DNA of 64,000 nucleotides, from positions 1-64,000 of the forward strand of contig JAAYCX010000090.1 in assembly GCA_012729555.1 (NCBI GenBank), written 5' to 3'. The notes beneath the pieces were generated by a model. That model saw only the letters and a list, made by a program, of their open reading frames with translations, ran no database searches and had not been told where the DNA came from. Below are positions 16,349 through 25,322 of this stretch, piece after piece; the first letter of the stretch is position 1; every line of letters begins with the position of its first letter. A program made the translations under genes and the position numbers. Source of the DNA: Acidobacteriota bacterium. Lineage in GTDB: Bacteria > Acidobacteriota > UBA6911.

Positions 16349-17172
16349 TGAAAGGAGCCGGCCGCCTGGCCCCGGCGCTGATCCTGCTGGCGTTGCTGGG
16401 CCCGTTGACGCCCTGGCCGCCGCGGTCCGGGGCGGCGGCGGAGGAGTACCGGCCCGTCATAGGGCAGAGGGGGAAGGACGTCATCTGGGTGCCGACGCCC
16501 GAAAACCTCATCGAGGCGATGCTCGACACCGCCGGGGTGACGCCCGACGACTACGTCATCGACCTGGGATCGGGGGACGGGCGGATCGTCATCGCGGCCG
16601 CCCGGCGCGGGGCGCGCGCCCTCGGAATCGAATACAACCCGGACCTGACGGAGCTGTCGAGGCGCAACGCCGAGGCGGCCGGGGTGGCGGATCGGGCCCG
16701 CTTCGTGACCGCCGATATCTTCTCGAGCGACCTCGCCCGGGCCACCGTCGTCACCCTCTATCTCCTCCCGGACCTGAACCTCCGGCTGCGCCCCACCCTC
16801 CTGGGGCTCGCCCCCGGGACCCGGGTGGTTTCGCACGCCTTCCACATGGGGGAATGGGAGCCCGACGAGACCATCCTCCTCGCGGACCGTGAAGCCTATC
16901 TCTGGATCGTCCCCGCCCGGGCGGACGGGGTCTGGACCCTCCACGACGGGGACACGCCCTCCGAGCTTCGCCTCGTCCAGAACTTCCAGAAGATCGAAGG
17001 GACTCTGCGCCCCGGACTCCCGATCGCGGGCGGGCGGGTCCGGGGGGACCGGGTCTCCTTCCGCGCCGGCGACGCCTCCTGGGAGGGGCGCATCGAGGGG
17101 GATGCGATGGAGGGGACCGTGACCACCGGTGGAGTCCGGCGCACCTGGTCGGCCGCCCGGACCGGACGGTAG
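16348..17172 (+). CDS. SAM-dependent methyltransferase with signal-peptide-like N-terminus
   Basis: 274 residues. The first 34 residues (basic MKGAGR, hydrophobic LAPALILLALLGPL, then SGAAAEE) look like a Sec signal peptide or an N-terminal anchor. The Rossmann core has YVIDLGSGDGRIVIAAARRG (SAM motif I), ALGIEYNPDLTELSRRNAEA and a post-motif VVTLYLLPDLN. After about 200 residues there is a small beta-rich tail not needed for methyl transfer. ATG 16348 overlaps the stop of the HoxU-like gene. The substrate is unknown, and how SAM would be available outside the cytoplasm is unclear, so the N-terminus may be an anchor that leaves the enzyme inside. Confidence 0.75.
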   Translation: MKGAGRLAPALILLALLGPLTPWPPRSGAAAEEYRPVIGQRGKDVIWVPTPENLIEAMLDTAGVTPDDYVIDLGSGDGRIVIAAARRGARALGIEYNPDLTELSRRNAEAAGVADRARFVTADIFSSDLARATVVTLYLLPDLNLRLRPTLLGLAPGTRVVSHAFHMGEWEPDETILLADREAYLWIVPARADGVWTLHDGDTPSELRLVQNFQKIEGTLRPGLPIAGGRVRGDRVSFRAGDASWEGRIEGDAMEGTVTTGGVRRTWSAARTGR

Positions 17173-17180
17173 GGCCCAAC

Positions 17181-17975
17181 ATGAAGGAACATGCCCGGAC
17201 GGCCATCGTCACCGGCGCTTCCAGCGGCATCGGGGAAGCTTTCGCCCGGCGCCTCCACCGGGAAGGATACCGGCTGGTCCTGGTGGCGCGCCGCGCGGAC
17301 CGCCTGGAAAAGCTGGCCCGGGAACTGCCGCCCGCCGAAGCCCTGGAGGCCGACCTCTCCCTGGACGGGGGGATCGAACGCGTCGCCCGGCGCATCGGCG
17401 CCGAACCCGGGCTCGAACTGCTGGTCAACAACGCCGGGTTCGAGGTGCCGGGCCGGTTCTGGGAAGCGGACCCCGGGGCGCTCGACCGGATGCACCGGCT
17501 GCATGTCCTCTGCGTCGAGCGGCTCACCCGGGCCGCCCTGGAAAGGCTGGTGCCGCAAGGGCGGGGGGGCGTCATCAATGTCGCCTCGATGGCCGGCTTC
17601 TTCAGCATCCCGGGCGCCGTCGCCTACGGCGCGACCAAGGCCTGGGTCACCCGATTCACCGAGGGCCTCCACCTCGAACTCCGGAGCGCCGGTTCCCCGG
17701 TGCGCGTGCAGGCGCTCTGTCCGGGGTTCACCCGCTCGGAATTCCACGCCGCCGCCGGAATGGCCGCCGGCGCCATCCCGCGGCCGCTCTGGATGACGGC
17801 GGAGGAGGTGGTCGACGTCTCGCTCCGGGCGCTCGCACGCAACCGCGTCGTCGTGATCCCCGGGTGGAAATACCGCCTGACGGCGGCCCTGGGGCGCGCC
17901 CTCCCCCGTTTTTTGACCGACGCGGCCATCCTCGAATACAGCCGCAGAACGAAAACCGATAATTTCCGCCGCTGA
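17181..17975 (+). CDS. Short-chain dehydrogenase/reductase (SDR)
   Basis: 264 residues, the normal length for classical SDRs, which reduce or oxidise alcohols and ketones with NAD(P)H. Motifs: cofactor site AIVTGASSGIGEAFARRL at the N-terminus, an Arg pair (VARRADRLEKLA) that suggests NADP preference, LLVNNAGFEVPGRF, and the catalytic Ser-Tyr-Lys in INVASMAGFFSIPGAVAYG then ATKAWV. It starts 8 bp after the methyltransferase gene and probably belongs to the same transcript. No sequence feature names the substrate. Confidence 0.9.
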   Translation: MKEHARTAIVTGASSGIGEAFARRLHREGYRLVLVARRADRLEKLARELPPAEALEADLSLDGGIERVARRIGAEPGLELLVNNAGFEVPGRFWEADPGALDRMHRLHVLCVERLTRAALERLVPQGRGGVINVASMAGFFSIPGAVAYGATKAWVTRFTEGLHLELRSAGSPVRVQALCPGFTRSEFHAAAGMAAGAIPRPLWMTAEEVVDVSLRALARNRVVVIPGWKYRLTAALGRALPRFLTDAAILEYSRRTKTDNFRR

Positions 17976-17997
17976 CACCGGCGCTTTTGCTACAGTA

Positions 17998-18022
17998 GGC
18001 GGGTCACGGGCATCGACCCGCC
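17998..18022 (+). promoter_or_regulatory. Hairpin in the leader of the selenoprotein gene
   Basis: GGCGGGTC (17998-18005) pairs perfectly with GACCCGCC (18015-18022) across a 9-nt loop, 23 bp after the SDR stop and just before the AAGGAG (18033-18038) of the next gene. It could end the upstream transcript or be part of a leader; no T-tract follows. Confidence 0.45.
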
Positions 18023-18046
18023 TCGGAATCGGAAGGAGATCGGGCA

Positions 18047-19771
18047 ATGAAAAAAGGAAAGACCCTGAGGATGGTCCTGGGACTGGCCGCCGCCGCCATG
18101 CTGGCCGGCGCCGGGCGCGCCCAGGAACCGAAAATCACCGTGCACAACCCCCTGGGGCAGCCACCCGCGATCGCGCGCGTCCCCATGGCCCCCCGCATCG
18201 ACAGCCTCGAGGGGAAGACGATCTACATCGTGGACATCGGGTTCACCGACACCCACCAGTTCTTCACCGAGATGCGCGACCTGCTCGCCGTGAAATACCC
18301 CAAAACCGAATGGGTGGTCCGTACCAAGATCGGCACCTATTTCGACGACGACCCCGGGCTCTGGGCCGAAATCAAGGAGAAGGGGCACGGCATGATCATG
18401 GGGATCGGGCATTGAAGCTCCTGTTCGCCGTCGGTCGTCGGCCACTGCTGGACAGTCGAAAAGCTCGGAATCCCCACCGCCCCGGTCGTCACCCGGGTGT
18501 TCGAGGAACTCGTCAAGACCTACACCTTTAAAAAGGGAATGCCCAACCAGCGCTTCACCTTCGTCCCCCACCCGATCACGGGCGTTCCGGCGGCCACCTG
18601 CCGCAGGTTCCTCCAGGGGAACGACCCGCTCACGGGCAAACCCGTCCTCGAGGAGATCATCGCCGCCCTCACCCTCCCTCTCAGCGCCGAGGACTCCAAA
18701 AAAGGATTCATCGAAAGGCCCACCCCCAGGATGGTGCCCCCCGACACGGAGGAGAACCTGCACCGCCTCTTCCTGGAAAACCAGTGGACCGACGGGCTCC
18801 CCATCGTGCTGCCGACCGAGGCCCGCGTGGCCGAGATGCTCAAGGGGACCAGCCACGCCCCTGACGAGCCGGTGGGCAAGATGCAGCCCTCCTCCCCGCA
18901 CGAAGCCTGGAGCTACGACGTGGAGAGGGTGGCCGTCAACGCCGTGATGGCGGGCGCCCGCCCGGAGCACCTTCCCGTGATCCTGGCCCTGGCCTCCACG
19001 GGGGTTCCCTCCCTGTACACCTCCACGACCTCGTTCGCGCGCATGGTGGTGGTCAACGGCCCCATCCGGAACGAACTCAGGATGAACGCGGGGATCGGCG
19101 CGCTGGGCCCCTTCAACCAGGCCAACAGCGTCATCGGAAGGGCGTGGACCCTGATGTCGATCAACCTGGCGGCCGCGGGGAAGGCCGGGGAGACCTACAT
19201 GGGGAGCCAGGGGAACAACTACAACTACAACAACCTGTGCATGCCCGAAAACGAGGAGGAGCTCCCCGACGGGTGGAAACCCTTCCACGTGCAGCTGGGA
19301 TACAAGCCGGGGGAGAGCGTCGTCAGCACCTTCAACGGGTGGGGCTTCATCCACCCCGACCAGAGCTTCGGCAAGCCGTTCCACACGCAGATCCCGTTCT
19401 GGCTCAAGTTCGTCAGCCCCTTCTCCCCCGCCATGCTCTTGCTCGACCCCACCATCATCCACCAGCTCAAGGAGCGCGAAGGGTTCGATTCCAAGGAGCA
19501 GCTGATCGAGTGGATCCACAAGAACACGAAGGTGAGCGTCGGGGACTGGCTGGATAATTTCTACAGCGTCCAGAACTTCGTCCACCCCGTGGGGAGGAGG
19601 GGGGTGGAGCCCTTCGCATCCTGGCTCAAGCTCCCGCGCGAGGAGATGATCCCGCAGATAGCCAGCCCGGACAACATCCACATCCTGTCGGTGGGAGGGG
19701 GGACCAACCTCTTCTGGCAGGCGGGGGACTTCGGCCACGTTTCGAGCGCTTCGGTGGACAAGTGGCGCTGA
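18047..19771 (+). CDS. UGSC-family selenoprotein, in-frame UGA read as selenocysteine
   Basis: 574 residues if the TGA at 18413-18415 encodes selenocysteine (U123). The frame is continuous across it: GIGH-U-SSC, then SPSVVGHCWTVEKLGIPTAP. This matches the UGSC family, named for a selenocysteine-x-Ser-Cys redox motif (here U-S-S-C), and the residues after the TGA continue the family pattern (EKLGIPTAPVVTRVFEEL). A Sec signal peptide (MVLGLAAAAMLAGAGRAQE) suggests export. The large C-terminal part (about 220-574) is also intact. AAGGAG lies 8 nt before ATG 18047. A GGTC-loop hairpin follows the TGA at a bacterial-SECIS-like distance. The molecular function of the family is not established; a thiol/selenol redox role is inferred. 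A nonsense mutation is the alternative. Confidence 0.85.
18416..18455 (+). promoter_or_regulatory. Candidate bacterial SECIS element
   Basis: Directly downstream of the in-frame TGA, GCCG (18427-18430) pairs with CGGC (18439-18442), and an inner C-G pair (18432/18437) presents GGTC (18433-18436) as the apical loop, 17 nt after the TGA. Bacterial SECIS hairpins typically show GGTC-like loop bases about 16-37 nt after UGA. The outer helix is imperfect by eye. Confidence 0.6.
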
Positions 19772-19777
19772 GACACC

Positions 19778-19807
19778 GCCGCCGGGGCTTTCGGGAGCCC
19801 CGGCGGC
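19778..19807. terminator. Bidirectional terminator hairpin
   Basis: Perfect 12-bp stem GCCGCCGGGGCT / AGCCCCGGCGGC with a 6-nt loop, lying between the convergent ends of the selenoprotein gene and the AOR gene. Confidence 0.75.
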
Positions 19808-19811
19808 CCCG

Positions 19812-21650
19812 CTACAGGTCGGAAGCCAGCCCGGCGAGCCCCAGTTCGGCGAGGCATTCCCTGGAAGGCTTCCCGGAGCGGACGTCCCACTTCATCTCGG
19901 TGAAGTACCCGTCGCGCAGCGCGCCGTAGTCGGTTTTCGCGGTGGACCGGATGCGCTTGGGGAGCTCGAACTTGTCCGGGGTCAGCCCCTCCCGCGCGTT
20001 GAACGCCTGCCGCAGAGTCAGGATGCGGCGTCCCGCCCGCAGGGCTTCCGCCCACCCGAAATCCCAACCCGTGGCCCCGGCGATCAGGTCGGCGACGGGA
20101 GGGGGGGCGGTGGCCACGGTGTAGAGGGAGCAGAGGCCGGCGGCGTTCAGGAGCTGGTGGTAGCTGCTGCCGATGGCATGCAGGGCGAACGGGCTCTGCC
20201 CCGAAGCCCGCAGCGCGGGGTCCGTCCCGATCGAGCCTCCCTCGGCCAGCATGCCCGAGATCTGGCTGTCCATGTGGTGCGCGGGGTTGGCGTCGGCGAT
20301 GTTGGCCGTGCCCAGCGCCGGGGACATCCTCGGGTCGTGGTACGCCAGGCTCTTGCCGCGGATGGCGATGGCGTACTGGCCGGCCCCCTTGCCGATGCGG
20401 TCCGCCGCCTTCCCGGTCCCGTCCGCCAGCACCGCGCCGAACCCCTCCCGCCGGGCGATCTTTTCCACCAGCGCGACGATCGCGTCGGCGTTCCCCCAGG
20501 TGAGGTCCAGCCCGTCGGTGTCCTCCCTGCCGATCAGCCCCTTTTCGTAGCACTCCATGGCCATGGCGATCGTGCCGCCGACCCCGACGGTGTCGATGCC
20601 GTATCGGTTGCAGATATCGTTGGCCTTGATCACCGACTCCAGGTTGTCGTTCATCAGCATCCCGCCCAGGGCGGCCAGGGACTGGTATTCGGGGCGGTGC
20701 ATCTCGTCCCGGATGGCGTAGCGCCCCTCCTTCTGCCGAATGATGGCGCCGCACGAGATGGGACAGGCGTAGCAGCCGTAGCTGCCGACCTTGTACTTGT
20801 CCATGTTCCCGCTGTCAAGGTTCGAGATGTTGGGGAGGGCGTCGAGCCCGCTCAACTGCCAGTTCTTGAGCGGCGCGTCGCCGATGGCGACCAGGAAGCT
20901 GATGTTGTTGCCGGTCCCCGACCGGGAGAGGGCGCCGGCGAACTCGTTGGTGCTGATGATGGCCATGAACTTTTCGAGCGCCGCGTGGAACTTCTCCGGA
21001 TCGGCCGGCTCGATGGCGCACCGCCCGCCCCGGATGGCGACCGCCTTGAGGTTCTTCGAACCCATGACGGCGCCGACGCCGTTGCGGGCCGCTATCCTCC
21101 CCCGCTCGCTGACGATGCCGGCCAGGAGCGACCGGGCTTCCCCCGCCGGCCCGATGCAGGCGATTTTCGCCCCGGGGTCCCCCAGCGATTCATGCAACCG
21201 GTCCTCGGTCTCGTAGGCGTCCCGGCCCCAGAGCTCCGAGGCGTCTTTCAACTCCGCGCCCCCGTCCCGGATATCCAGGTAAACGGGCCTGGGGGAAATC
21301 CCGGAGAAGAAGACGGCGTCGTAGCCCGCCCCCTTGAGCTCCGGGCCCAGGGTCCCGCCCGAATTGGACTCGGCCCAGGTGCCGGTAAGGGGCGATTTGG
21401 TCACCAGCATGTGGCGCCCGCTGCCGGGGGAAGCCGTCCCCGTCAGTCCCCCGACGACGAACCCGAGGATGTTTTCGGGCCCCAGGGGATCGACCCCCGC
21501 CTTCATCCTTTCATAGAGGACGCGGACGCCCAGTCCGTTGGCCCCCACGAACTGCCGGTAGATCTCCGCGGGGAGCCGCTCCTCGCGTATATGCCCCCGC
21601 GTGAGGTCGACATTCAGAATTTTGCCTGCGTAGCAGCCGGGGATCTCCAT
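19812..21650 (-). CDS. Aldehyde:ferredoxin oxidoreductase family (tungsten-pterin), first copy
   Basis: 612 residues, the normal AOR length. The family oxidises aldehydes to acids (or acts in reverse) with ferredoxin, using a bis-tungstopterin and one [4Fe-4S] cluster. N-terminal domain: CYAGKILNVDLTRGHIREE, SGRHMLVTKSPLTGTWAESN and VGAVMGSKNLKAVAIRG. Cluster ligands: GCYACPISCG (Cys-x2-Cys-x3-Cys, about 280-300) and the fourth Cys in AAGLCSLY near 520. All four are present, so the enzyme looks active. It converges on the selenoprotein gene. It is a distinct subgroup from the two paralogues at 44698-49106. The natural substrate cannot be told from sequence. Confidence 0.93.
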   Translation of the reverse strand: MEIPGCYAGKILNVDLTRGHIREERLPAEIYRQFVGANGLGVRVLYERMKAGVDPLGPENILGFVVGGLTGTASPGSGRHMLVTKSPLTGTWAESNSGGTLGPELKGAGYDAVFFSGISPRPVYLDIRDGGAELKDASELWGRDAYETEDRLHESLGDPGAKIACIGPAGEARSLLAGIVSERGRIAARNGVGAVMGSKNLKAVAIRGGRCAIEPADPEKFHAALEKFMAIISTNEFAGALSRSGTGNNISFLVAIGDAPLKNWQLSGLDALPNISNLDSGNMDKYKVGSYGCYACPISCGAIIRQKEGRYAIRDEMHRPEYQSLAALGGMLMNDNLESVIKANDICNRYGIDTVGVGGTIAMAMECYEKGLIGREDTDGLDLTWGNADAIVALVEKIARREGFGAVLADGTGKAADRIGKGAGQYAIAIRGKSLAYHDPRMSPALGTANIADANPAHHMDSQISGMLAEGGSIGTDPALRASGQSPFALHAIGSSYHQLLNAAGLCSLYTVATAPPPVADLIAGATGWDFGWAEALRAGRRILTLRQAFNAREGLTPDKFELPKRIRSTAKTDYGALRDGYFTEMKWDVRSGKPSRECLAELGLAGLASDL

Positions 21651-21791
21651 AAAACCTGCACCTCACAGAAATCGGCAACCCTCCTCCGCCGCCGCGGAGC
21701 GGGACGGGAGGGCTCCCTTTCCAGAATAGCACGAGGGGCGGGGCGGGGGGGAGAATCGGTACGGAAATCGGGGGTTGAGAGCCTCGCGCGC

Positions 21792-22688
21792 CTATTTTCC
21801 GCCCCTGCACCTAAGGACGAAAAGGGCCGCGAGCCCCGTCAGCAGGAGAGCCAGGGTCCCGGTTTCGGGCACGACGACGTCCGAGGGGCGGACGACGAAG
21901 AGCGGGCGATGATAATAGGGGAGGATCGAGGGGCGCTGGGCCGCGACGAAGGAGTCGAGAGGGTCGAAGGGGACCAGGGCCAGGCCGGTTTCCGGCAGCG
22001 GCGACAGGTCGAGGCCCGTCCCGGGGCCGGCTGCAGGCGGGGCCAGCCGCGCCAACTCCGGGAAATCGAACGATTCCAGGAGCGGTTCCTCGTCGGAGAC
22101 GGGAAGCTGCGGGGCGGCCGACACCCGGTTTCCGCAGCGGGCGCGCACCTCGCACTCGCCGTCGGTGAGGAGGGCTTCCCCTTCGGGGATCCTCACCTTG
22201 TTGGCCGTCCAGTAGACCTGGTCATCCCGGCGGTAGGACACGTGCATCATCCGGGTTTCCGGGGCCCTCACCATCCTGGCCGCACCGATCCTGAAGTCGG
22301 CGAAGTGGTCGGCCACCACCCGGTCCCCCGCCATGCGGGAGGCCAGCTCATACCTGCTGCGTACTCCGCCGGGGATGACCGAGTAGGGATAGACGACCCG
22401 GTCATAGCGGGCGGCCTGGAAATGCCCCACCGGGCCCGTCCCGGCTTCCCCGATCGGGTCGGGGGGGAGGGGAGACCGGATGGCCGTCTGGATGCGGCCG
22501 GCCAGGGCGACGGTGAGGAAGAGGAGCCCCACCGCGGTCAGCGACAGCATCAGCAGGCCGTGTTTCCTGAGAGCCGACCGCTTTTTCCTGACCTTCCTGC
22601 GAACATAGATGGAACTCTTCATACGGTCCACTCGATCGGTCCAGGCCGCACCGGCCGGGGACACATCCCGATCCCTGAAATGTGACAT
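21792..22688 (-). CDS. Membrane-anchored protein with PEP-CTERM-like tail
   Basis: 298 residues from 22688. An alternative start at 22622, within a very basic segment (RRKVRKKRSALRKHG), may be real because neither start has a good ribosome site. One membrane segment follows (LLMLSLTAVGLLFLTVALAG), then a polar extracytoplasmic region with no recognised domain. The C-terminus, VPETGTLALLLTGLAALFVL then RCRGGK, has the motif-hydrophobic-basic layout of a PEP-CTERM sorting signal, with VPET in place of VPEP. Proteins with this tail are processed by an exosortase; none is encoded here. The neighbouring genes give no functional clue. Confidence 0.6.
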   Translation of the reverse strand: MSHFRDRDVSPAGAAWTDRVDRMKSSIYVRRKVRKKRSALRKHGLLMLSLTAVGLLFLTVALAGRIQTAIRSPLPPDPIGEAGTGPVGHFQAARYDRVVYPYSVIPGGVRSRYELASRMAGDRVVADHFADFRIGAARMVRAPETRMMHVSYRRDDQVYWTANKVRIPEGEALLTDGECEVRARCGNRVSAAPQLPVSDEEPLLESFDFPELARLAPPAAGPGTGLDLSPLPETGLALVPFDPLDSFVAAQRPSILPYYHRPLFVVRPSDVVVPETGTLALLLTGLAALFVLRCRGGK

Positions 22689-22812
22689 CTGTCACCGTTA
22701 ATATCGGCAATCCCGCCCCCGGGGTCCAGAAAATAATTCGCACCCCCCAATCACCCTAATCTCCCGCGGCAGCCGGACGATAAGACCCCATGAAGCGGAG
22801 TGGAGTCATCGC

Positions 22813-23754
22813 ATGAACTGCCGGTCGACCCGATTATGGATCGTTGCCCTCCTCCTCGGAGCCTGTGTTCTGTCCGGCGGGCTTCCGGGGCGGGCGCCCG
22901 AATGCCGGGCGGCCGAGGGGCTCCCCGACTACCCAGTAAATCCATACGCTACAATAACATGGGAGCAGGAATTACTGGAGATCACCAACCGGCAAAGGAT
23001 GGAGCAGGGGCTGGCGCCCCTGGTCATGGACGCGCAGCTGATGGCGGTCGCGCGCAGCCATTCCATGGGCATGGCCCGGCAGGGGTTCATCAGCCACGAT
23101 CTCCCCTCCGGAAGCCTCCAGAGCCGCCTGGTCCGCGCCGGGTATTATTCCGAGGTCGCCAGGGAAAATGTCGCCAGCGCCCGGACGGTTCACCGGGCCC
23201 ATCGCGCGCTGCTTGAAAGCCCCCCTCACAAGAGCAACATCCTCGCGACCGACGTCACCCGGATCGGCATCGGGGTGGTCCGCCATCCGTCCCTCTGCGA
23301 CAAGTACCTCTATGTCACGGAAGTCTTCGCCCGGCCGCTCGAGGTCGGGACCGGTTCCGCCGCAGTCCCGGACTCCCCGGATGCCATGGTCCGGAGCCTG
23401 CTCGCGGAGAGGGTGCACGACCTGCGCAAGGAGGGGGGCGGCCCCATGGACTCGGACCCTTTGCTGCACGAGATTGCGGCGAAATCGGTGGATTCCCTCA
23501 GCCTGCCCTGCGACCGGACCCAGATTCGAAGCCTGCTCGCGGCCTCCGCCGGCCGGCTGCAGGAAAAGGGGAAGAGCGACCTCTCACGGCTGGAGGCCGT
23601 CGTCCAGCTGGTGCGCAATCCGGGAAACCTGCGCCTCCCCGCGCGCAATCCGGAGGGCCGGGCCAAAAGCTACGGTTCGGCCGTCCGCCGGGTCACCGAT
23701 GATCAGAACCAGCCCGCCTTCCTGGTTCTGACCCTGATCGGAATCGGGCGCTGA
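22813..23754 (+). CDS. Secreted CAP (SCP/PR1-like) domain protein
   Basis: 313 residues with a signal peptide (LWIVALLLGACVLSGGL). The CAP domain (about 55-180) shows LLEITNRQRMEQGLAPL, VARSHSMGMARQGFISHDLP and RAGYYSEVARENVASART, and then SPPHKSNILATDVTRIGIGV. The two His and Glu residues of the CAP cavity (SHSM.., ENVA.., PPHKSNIL) are visible. The C-terminal 130 residues are helical and unassigned. Bacterial CAP proteins are secreted, with unclear roles (adhesion, lipid binding or proteolysis have been suggested). ATG 22813 has GGAG about 8 nt upstream. Confidence 0.85.
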   Translation: MNCRSTRLWIVALLLGACVLSGGLPGRAPECRAAEGLPDYPVNPYATITWEQELLEITNRQRMEQGLAPLVMDAQLMAVARSHSMGMARQGFISHDLPSGSLQSRLVRAGYYSEVARENVASARTVHRAHRALLESPPHKSNILATDVTRIGIGVVRHPSLCDKYLYVTEVFARPLEVGTGSAAVPDSPDAMVRSLLAERVHDLRKEGGGPMDSDPLLHEIAAKSVDSLSLPCDRTQIRSLLAASAGRLQEKGKSDLSRLEAVVQLVRNPGNLRLPARNPEGRAKSYGSAVRRVTDDQNQPAFLVLTLIGIGR

Positions 23755-23789
23755 GGCGTCCCTCCCCCGCTCCCCGGAAGGCCCTGGGT

Positions 23790-24305
23790 TCATTCCGCTT
23801 CCAGGCGGAATTCCGGGGTATCGAACCAGAAGCCCCAGTTCCCCACGTTGTCGATTTCGGCCTGGACGATGGCCACGTGCCCGTCCTCGATCTCCAGGAA
23901 ATGGTGAAAGAGCTGCTGCCCCTCCCCGTCGAGCTTGGCCGCCATCTCGCGATAGAACTCGCTGGTCCGGATTTCGGCCTCCAGCGCCTTCTTCAGCAGT
24001 TCCAGCTCGACATTCAGCTTGGTCCGCTGCGGTTTCACCGTTTTCCGCAATTCCTCGAGCCCGCGCCCGATCGCCTCCCTGGCGGCCGCCGGAGGCGAGA
24101 GCTTCCTTACCTTGATTTTCCCCGTCTTCTGCCATTGGGCCAGGCATTCCCGGAGGTAGTCCAGATGCTCCTGCTCCTCATCGCACAGCACCTGGAAGAT
24201 GTGCTTCCCGGCCTCGTCGCTGGTCTTGGTCATCGCCTCGCGGTAGATGTCCCATACCCCCGCCTCGAACTCCAGCGCGGTCTTCAGGGCATTTTCAAGT
24301 TTCAT
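23790..24305 (-). CDS. Ferritin-like/rubrerythrin-type di-iron protein
   Basis: 171 residues forming a four-helix bundle. Helix 1 has LKTALEFEAGVWDIYREA, helix 2 LCDEEQEHLDYLRECL, helix 3 LELLKKALEAEIRTSEFYRE and helix 4 FLEIEDGHVAIVQAEIDN. The two E-x2-H motifs (EQEH, EDGH) and the extra glutamates are the expected di-iron ligands. No rubredoxin domain is present. Such proteins detoxify peroxide or store iron in anaerobes and microaerophiles. It stands alone, 35 bp from the convergent end of the CAP gene. Confidence 0.85.
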   Translation of the reverse strand: MKLENALKTALEFEAGVWDIYREAMTKTSDEAGKHIFQVLCDEEQEHLDYLRECLAQWQKTGKIKVRKLSPPAAAREAIGRGLEELRKTVKPQRTKLNVELELLKKALEAEIRTSEFYREMAAKLDGEGQQLFHHFLEIEDGHVAIVQAEIDNVGNWGFWFDTPEFRLEAE

Positions 24306-24423
24306 GATATTCCCTCCTTGCCGTAAGGCCTCAGACGCCCTGCCCTGCAGGGATCCAGGATCGGATAAAAGATACCTTCTTCAGGTTTCCGGTGTCCCTG
24401 TCATTATAGCAGGTGACGGCGGC

Positions 24424-25257
24424 TCACGGGGTCGGCCGATCCGGAATGCGGAAGGCCCGGTTGGAATTGTCCCAGACCGCCTGCTCGACCTCCCCGGCCG
24501 GCTCGTGCCGGAGGGTCTGCAGAAATTCCAGGACATGCCGGGTGAAGGCCGGCTCGTTGACGCTCACCCGGTTGCGTACGGATTGCGGCGGAAGGAAGGG
24601 GGCATCGGTCTCCACGAGGATGCGGTCGAGCGGCAGCTCCCGCGCCGTCTGCTGCACCGAACGGGCATTCCTATAGGTCAGGACCCCGGAAAACGAAAAG
24701 TAGATCTCCCCCGGGAGCTCCATCAGCGCCCGCGCGAAATCGGGGTCCTGGCTGTAGCAGTGGATCACGGCCCGCCCGATCGGCAGGGTGCGCATGAGCG
24801 CGATCATGTCGGCGGAGGCGTCGCGCGTGTGGATGACCAGGGCCAGGTCCAGGCGCCGCGCCAGCTCCGCCTGTGCGGCGAAGAACACCCTCTGCACCCT
24901 TTTGCCCGCCTCTTCCCTCCCGGGCTCCAGGTGGTAATAGTCGAGCCCGGTCTCCCCGATCCCCACCACCTTGTCGCGGTTCCGCCGCGCCAGTTCCCCG
25001 AGCTTCTCCATCCAGCCGGGGAGCGATTCGGGCGCGCAGTCCTGGCAGTCGGTGGGATGCAATCCCGCCGTGCACCAGGTCTGCTCCCCCCAGTCCCGCG
25101 CGAGGGCGAGCGCCTCGAGGCTGCTGGCGTAATCGGCCCCGATCTGCACCGAACGGACGACCCCCGCCTCGAGCATGTGCCGCCGCACCTCGTCCTGCCG
25201 GTCCCCCAACCCCTTCCAGTACCCGTGGCAGTGCGTGTCGAAAATCATGCCGCCCAT
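24424..25257 (-). CDS. TatD family metal-dependent hydrolase (DNase)
   Basis: 277 residues, the usual TatD length. Metal ligands are visible in order: FDTHCHGYWKG at the N-terminus, GIGETGLDYYHLEP near 115, VIHTRDASADMIAL, VIHCYSQDPDF and ILVETDAPFLPPQS near 220. TatD proteins are cytoplasmic 3'-5' DNases or DNA-repair hydrolases. The N-terminal MGGM could start at the second Met. It is divergent from the MetF-type gene, with about 65 bp between them. Confidence 0.9.
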   Translation of the reverse strand: MGGMIFDTHCHGYWKGLGDRQDEVRRHMLEAGVVRSVQIGADYASSLEALALARDWGEQTWCTAGLHPTDCQDCAPESLPGWMEKLGELARRNRDKVVGIGETGLDYYHLEPGREEAGKRVQRVFFAAQAELARRLDLALVIHTRDASADMIALMRTLPIGRAVIHCYSQDPDFARALMELPGEIYFSFSGVLTYRNARSVQQTARELPLDRILVETDAPFLPPQSVRNRVSVNEPAFTRHVLEFLQTLRHEPAGEVEQAVWDNSNRAFRIPDRPTP

Positions 25258-25322
25258 ATTACCGGACGGCCGGCGCGCATGGAAATTGTGTTTTCCGGGA
25301 AACCTGTGGCAATCTGTAGCCT

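Noticed and set aside
18047-18415. Separate 122-codon gene or nonsense-mutated pseudogene before 18497
   Set aside because: The frame continues through the TGA with UGSC-type sequence on both sides and a SECIS-like hairpin, so selenocysteine is the better explanation.
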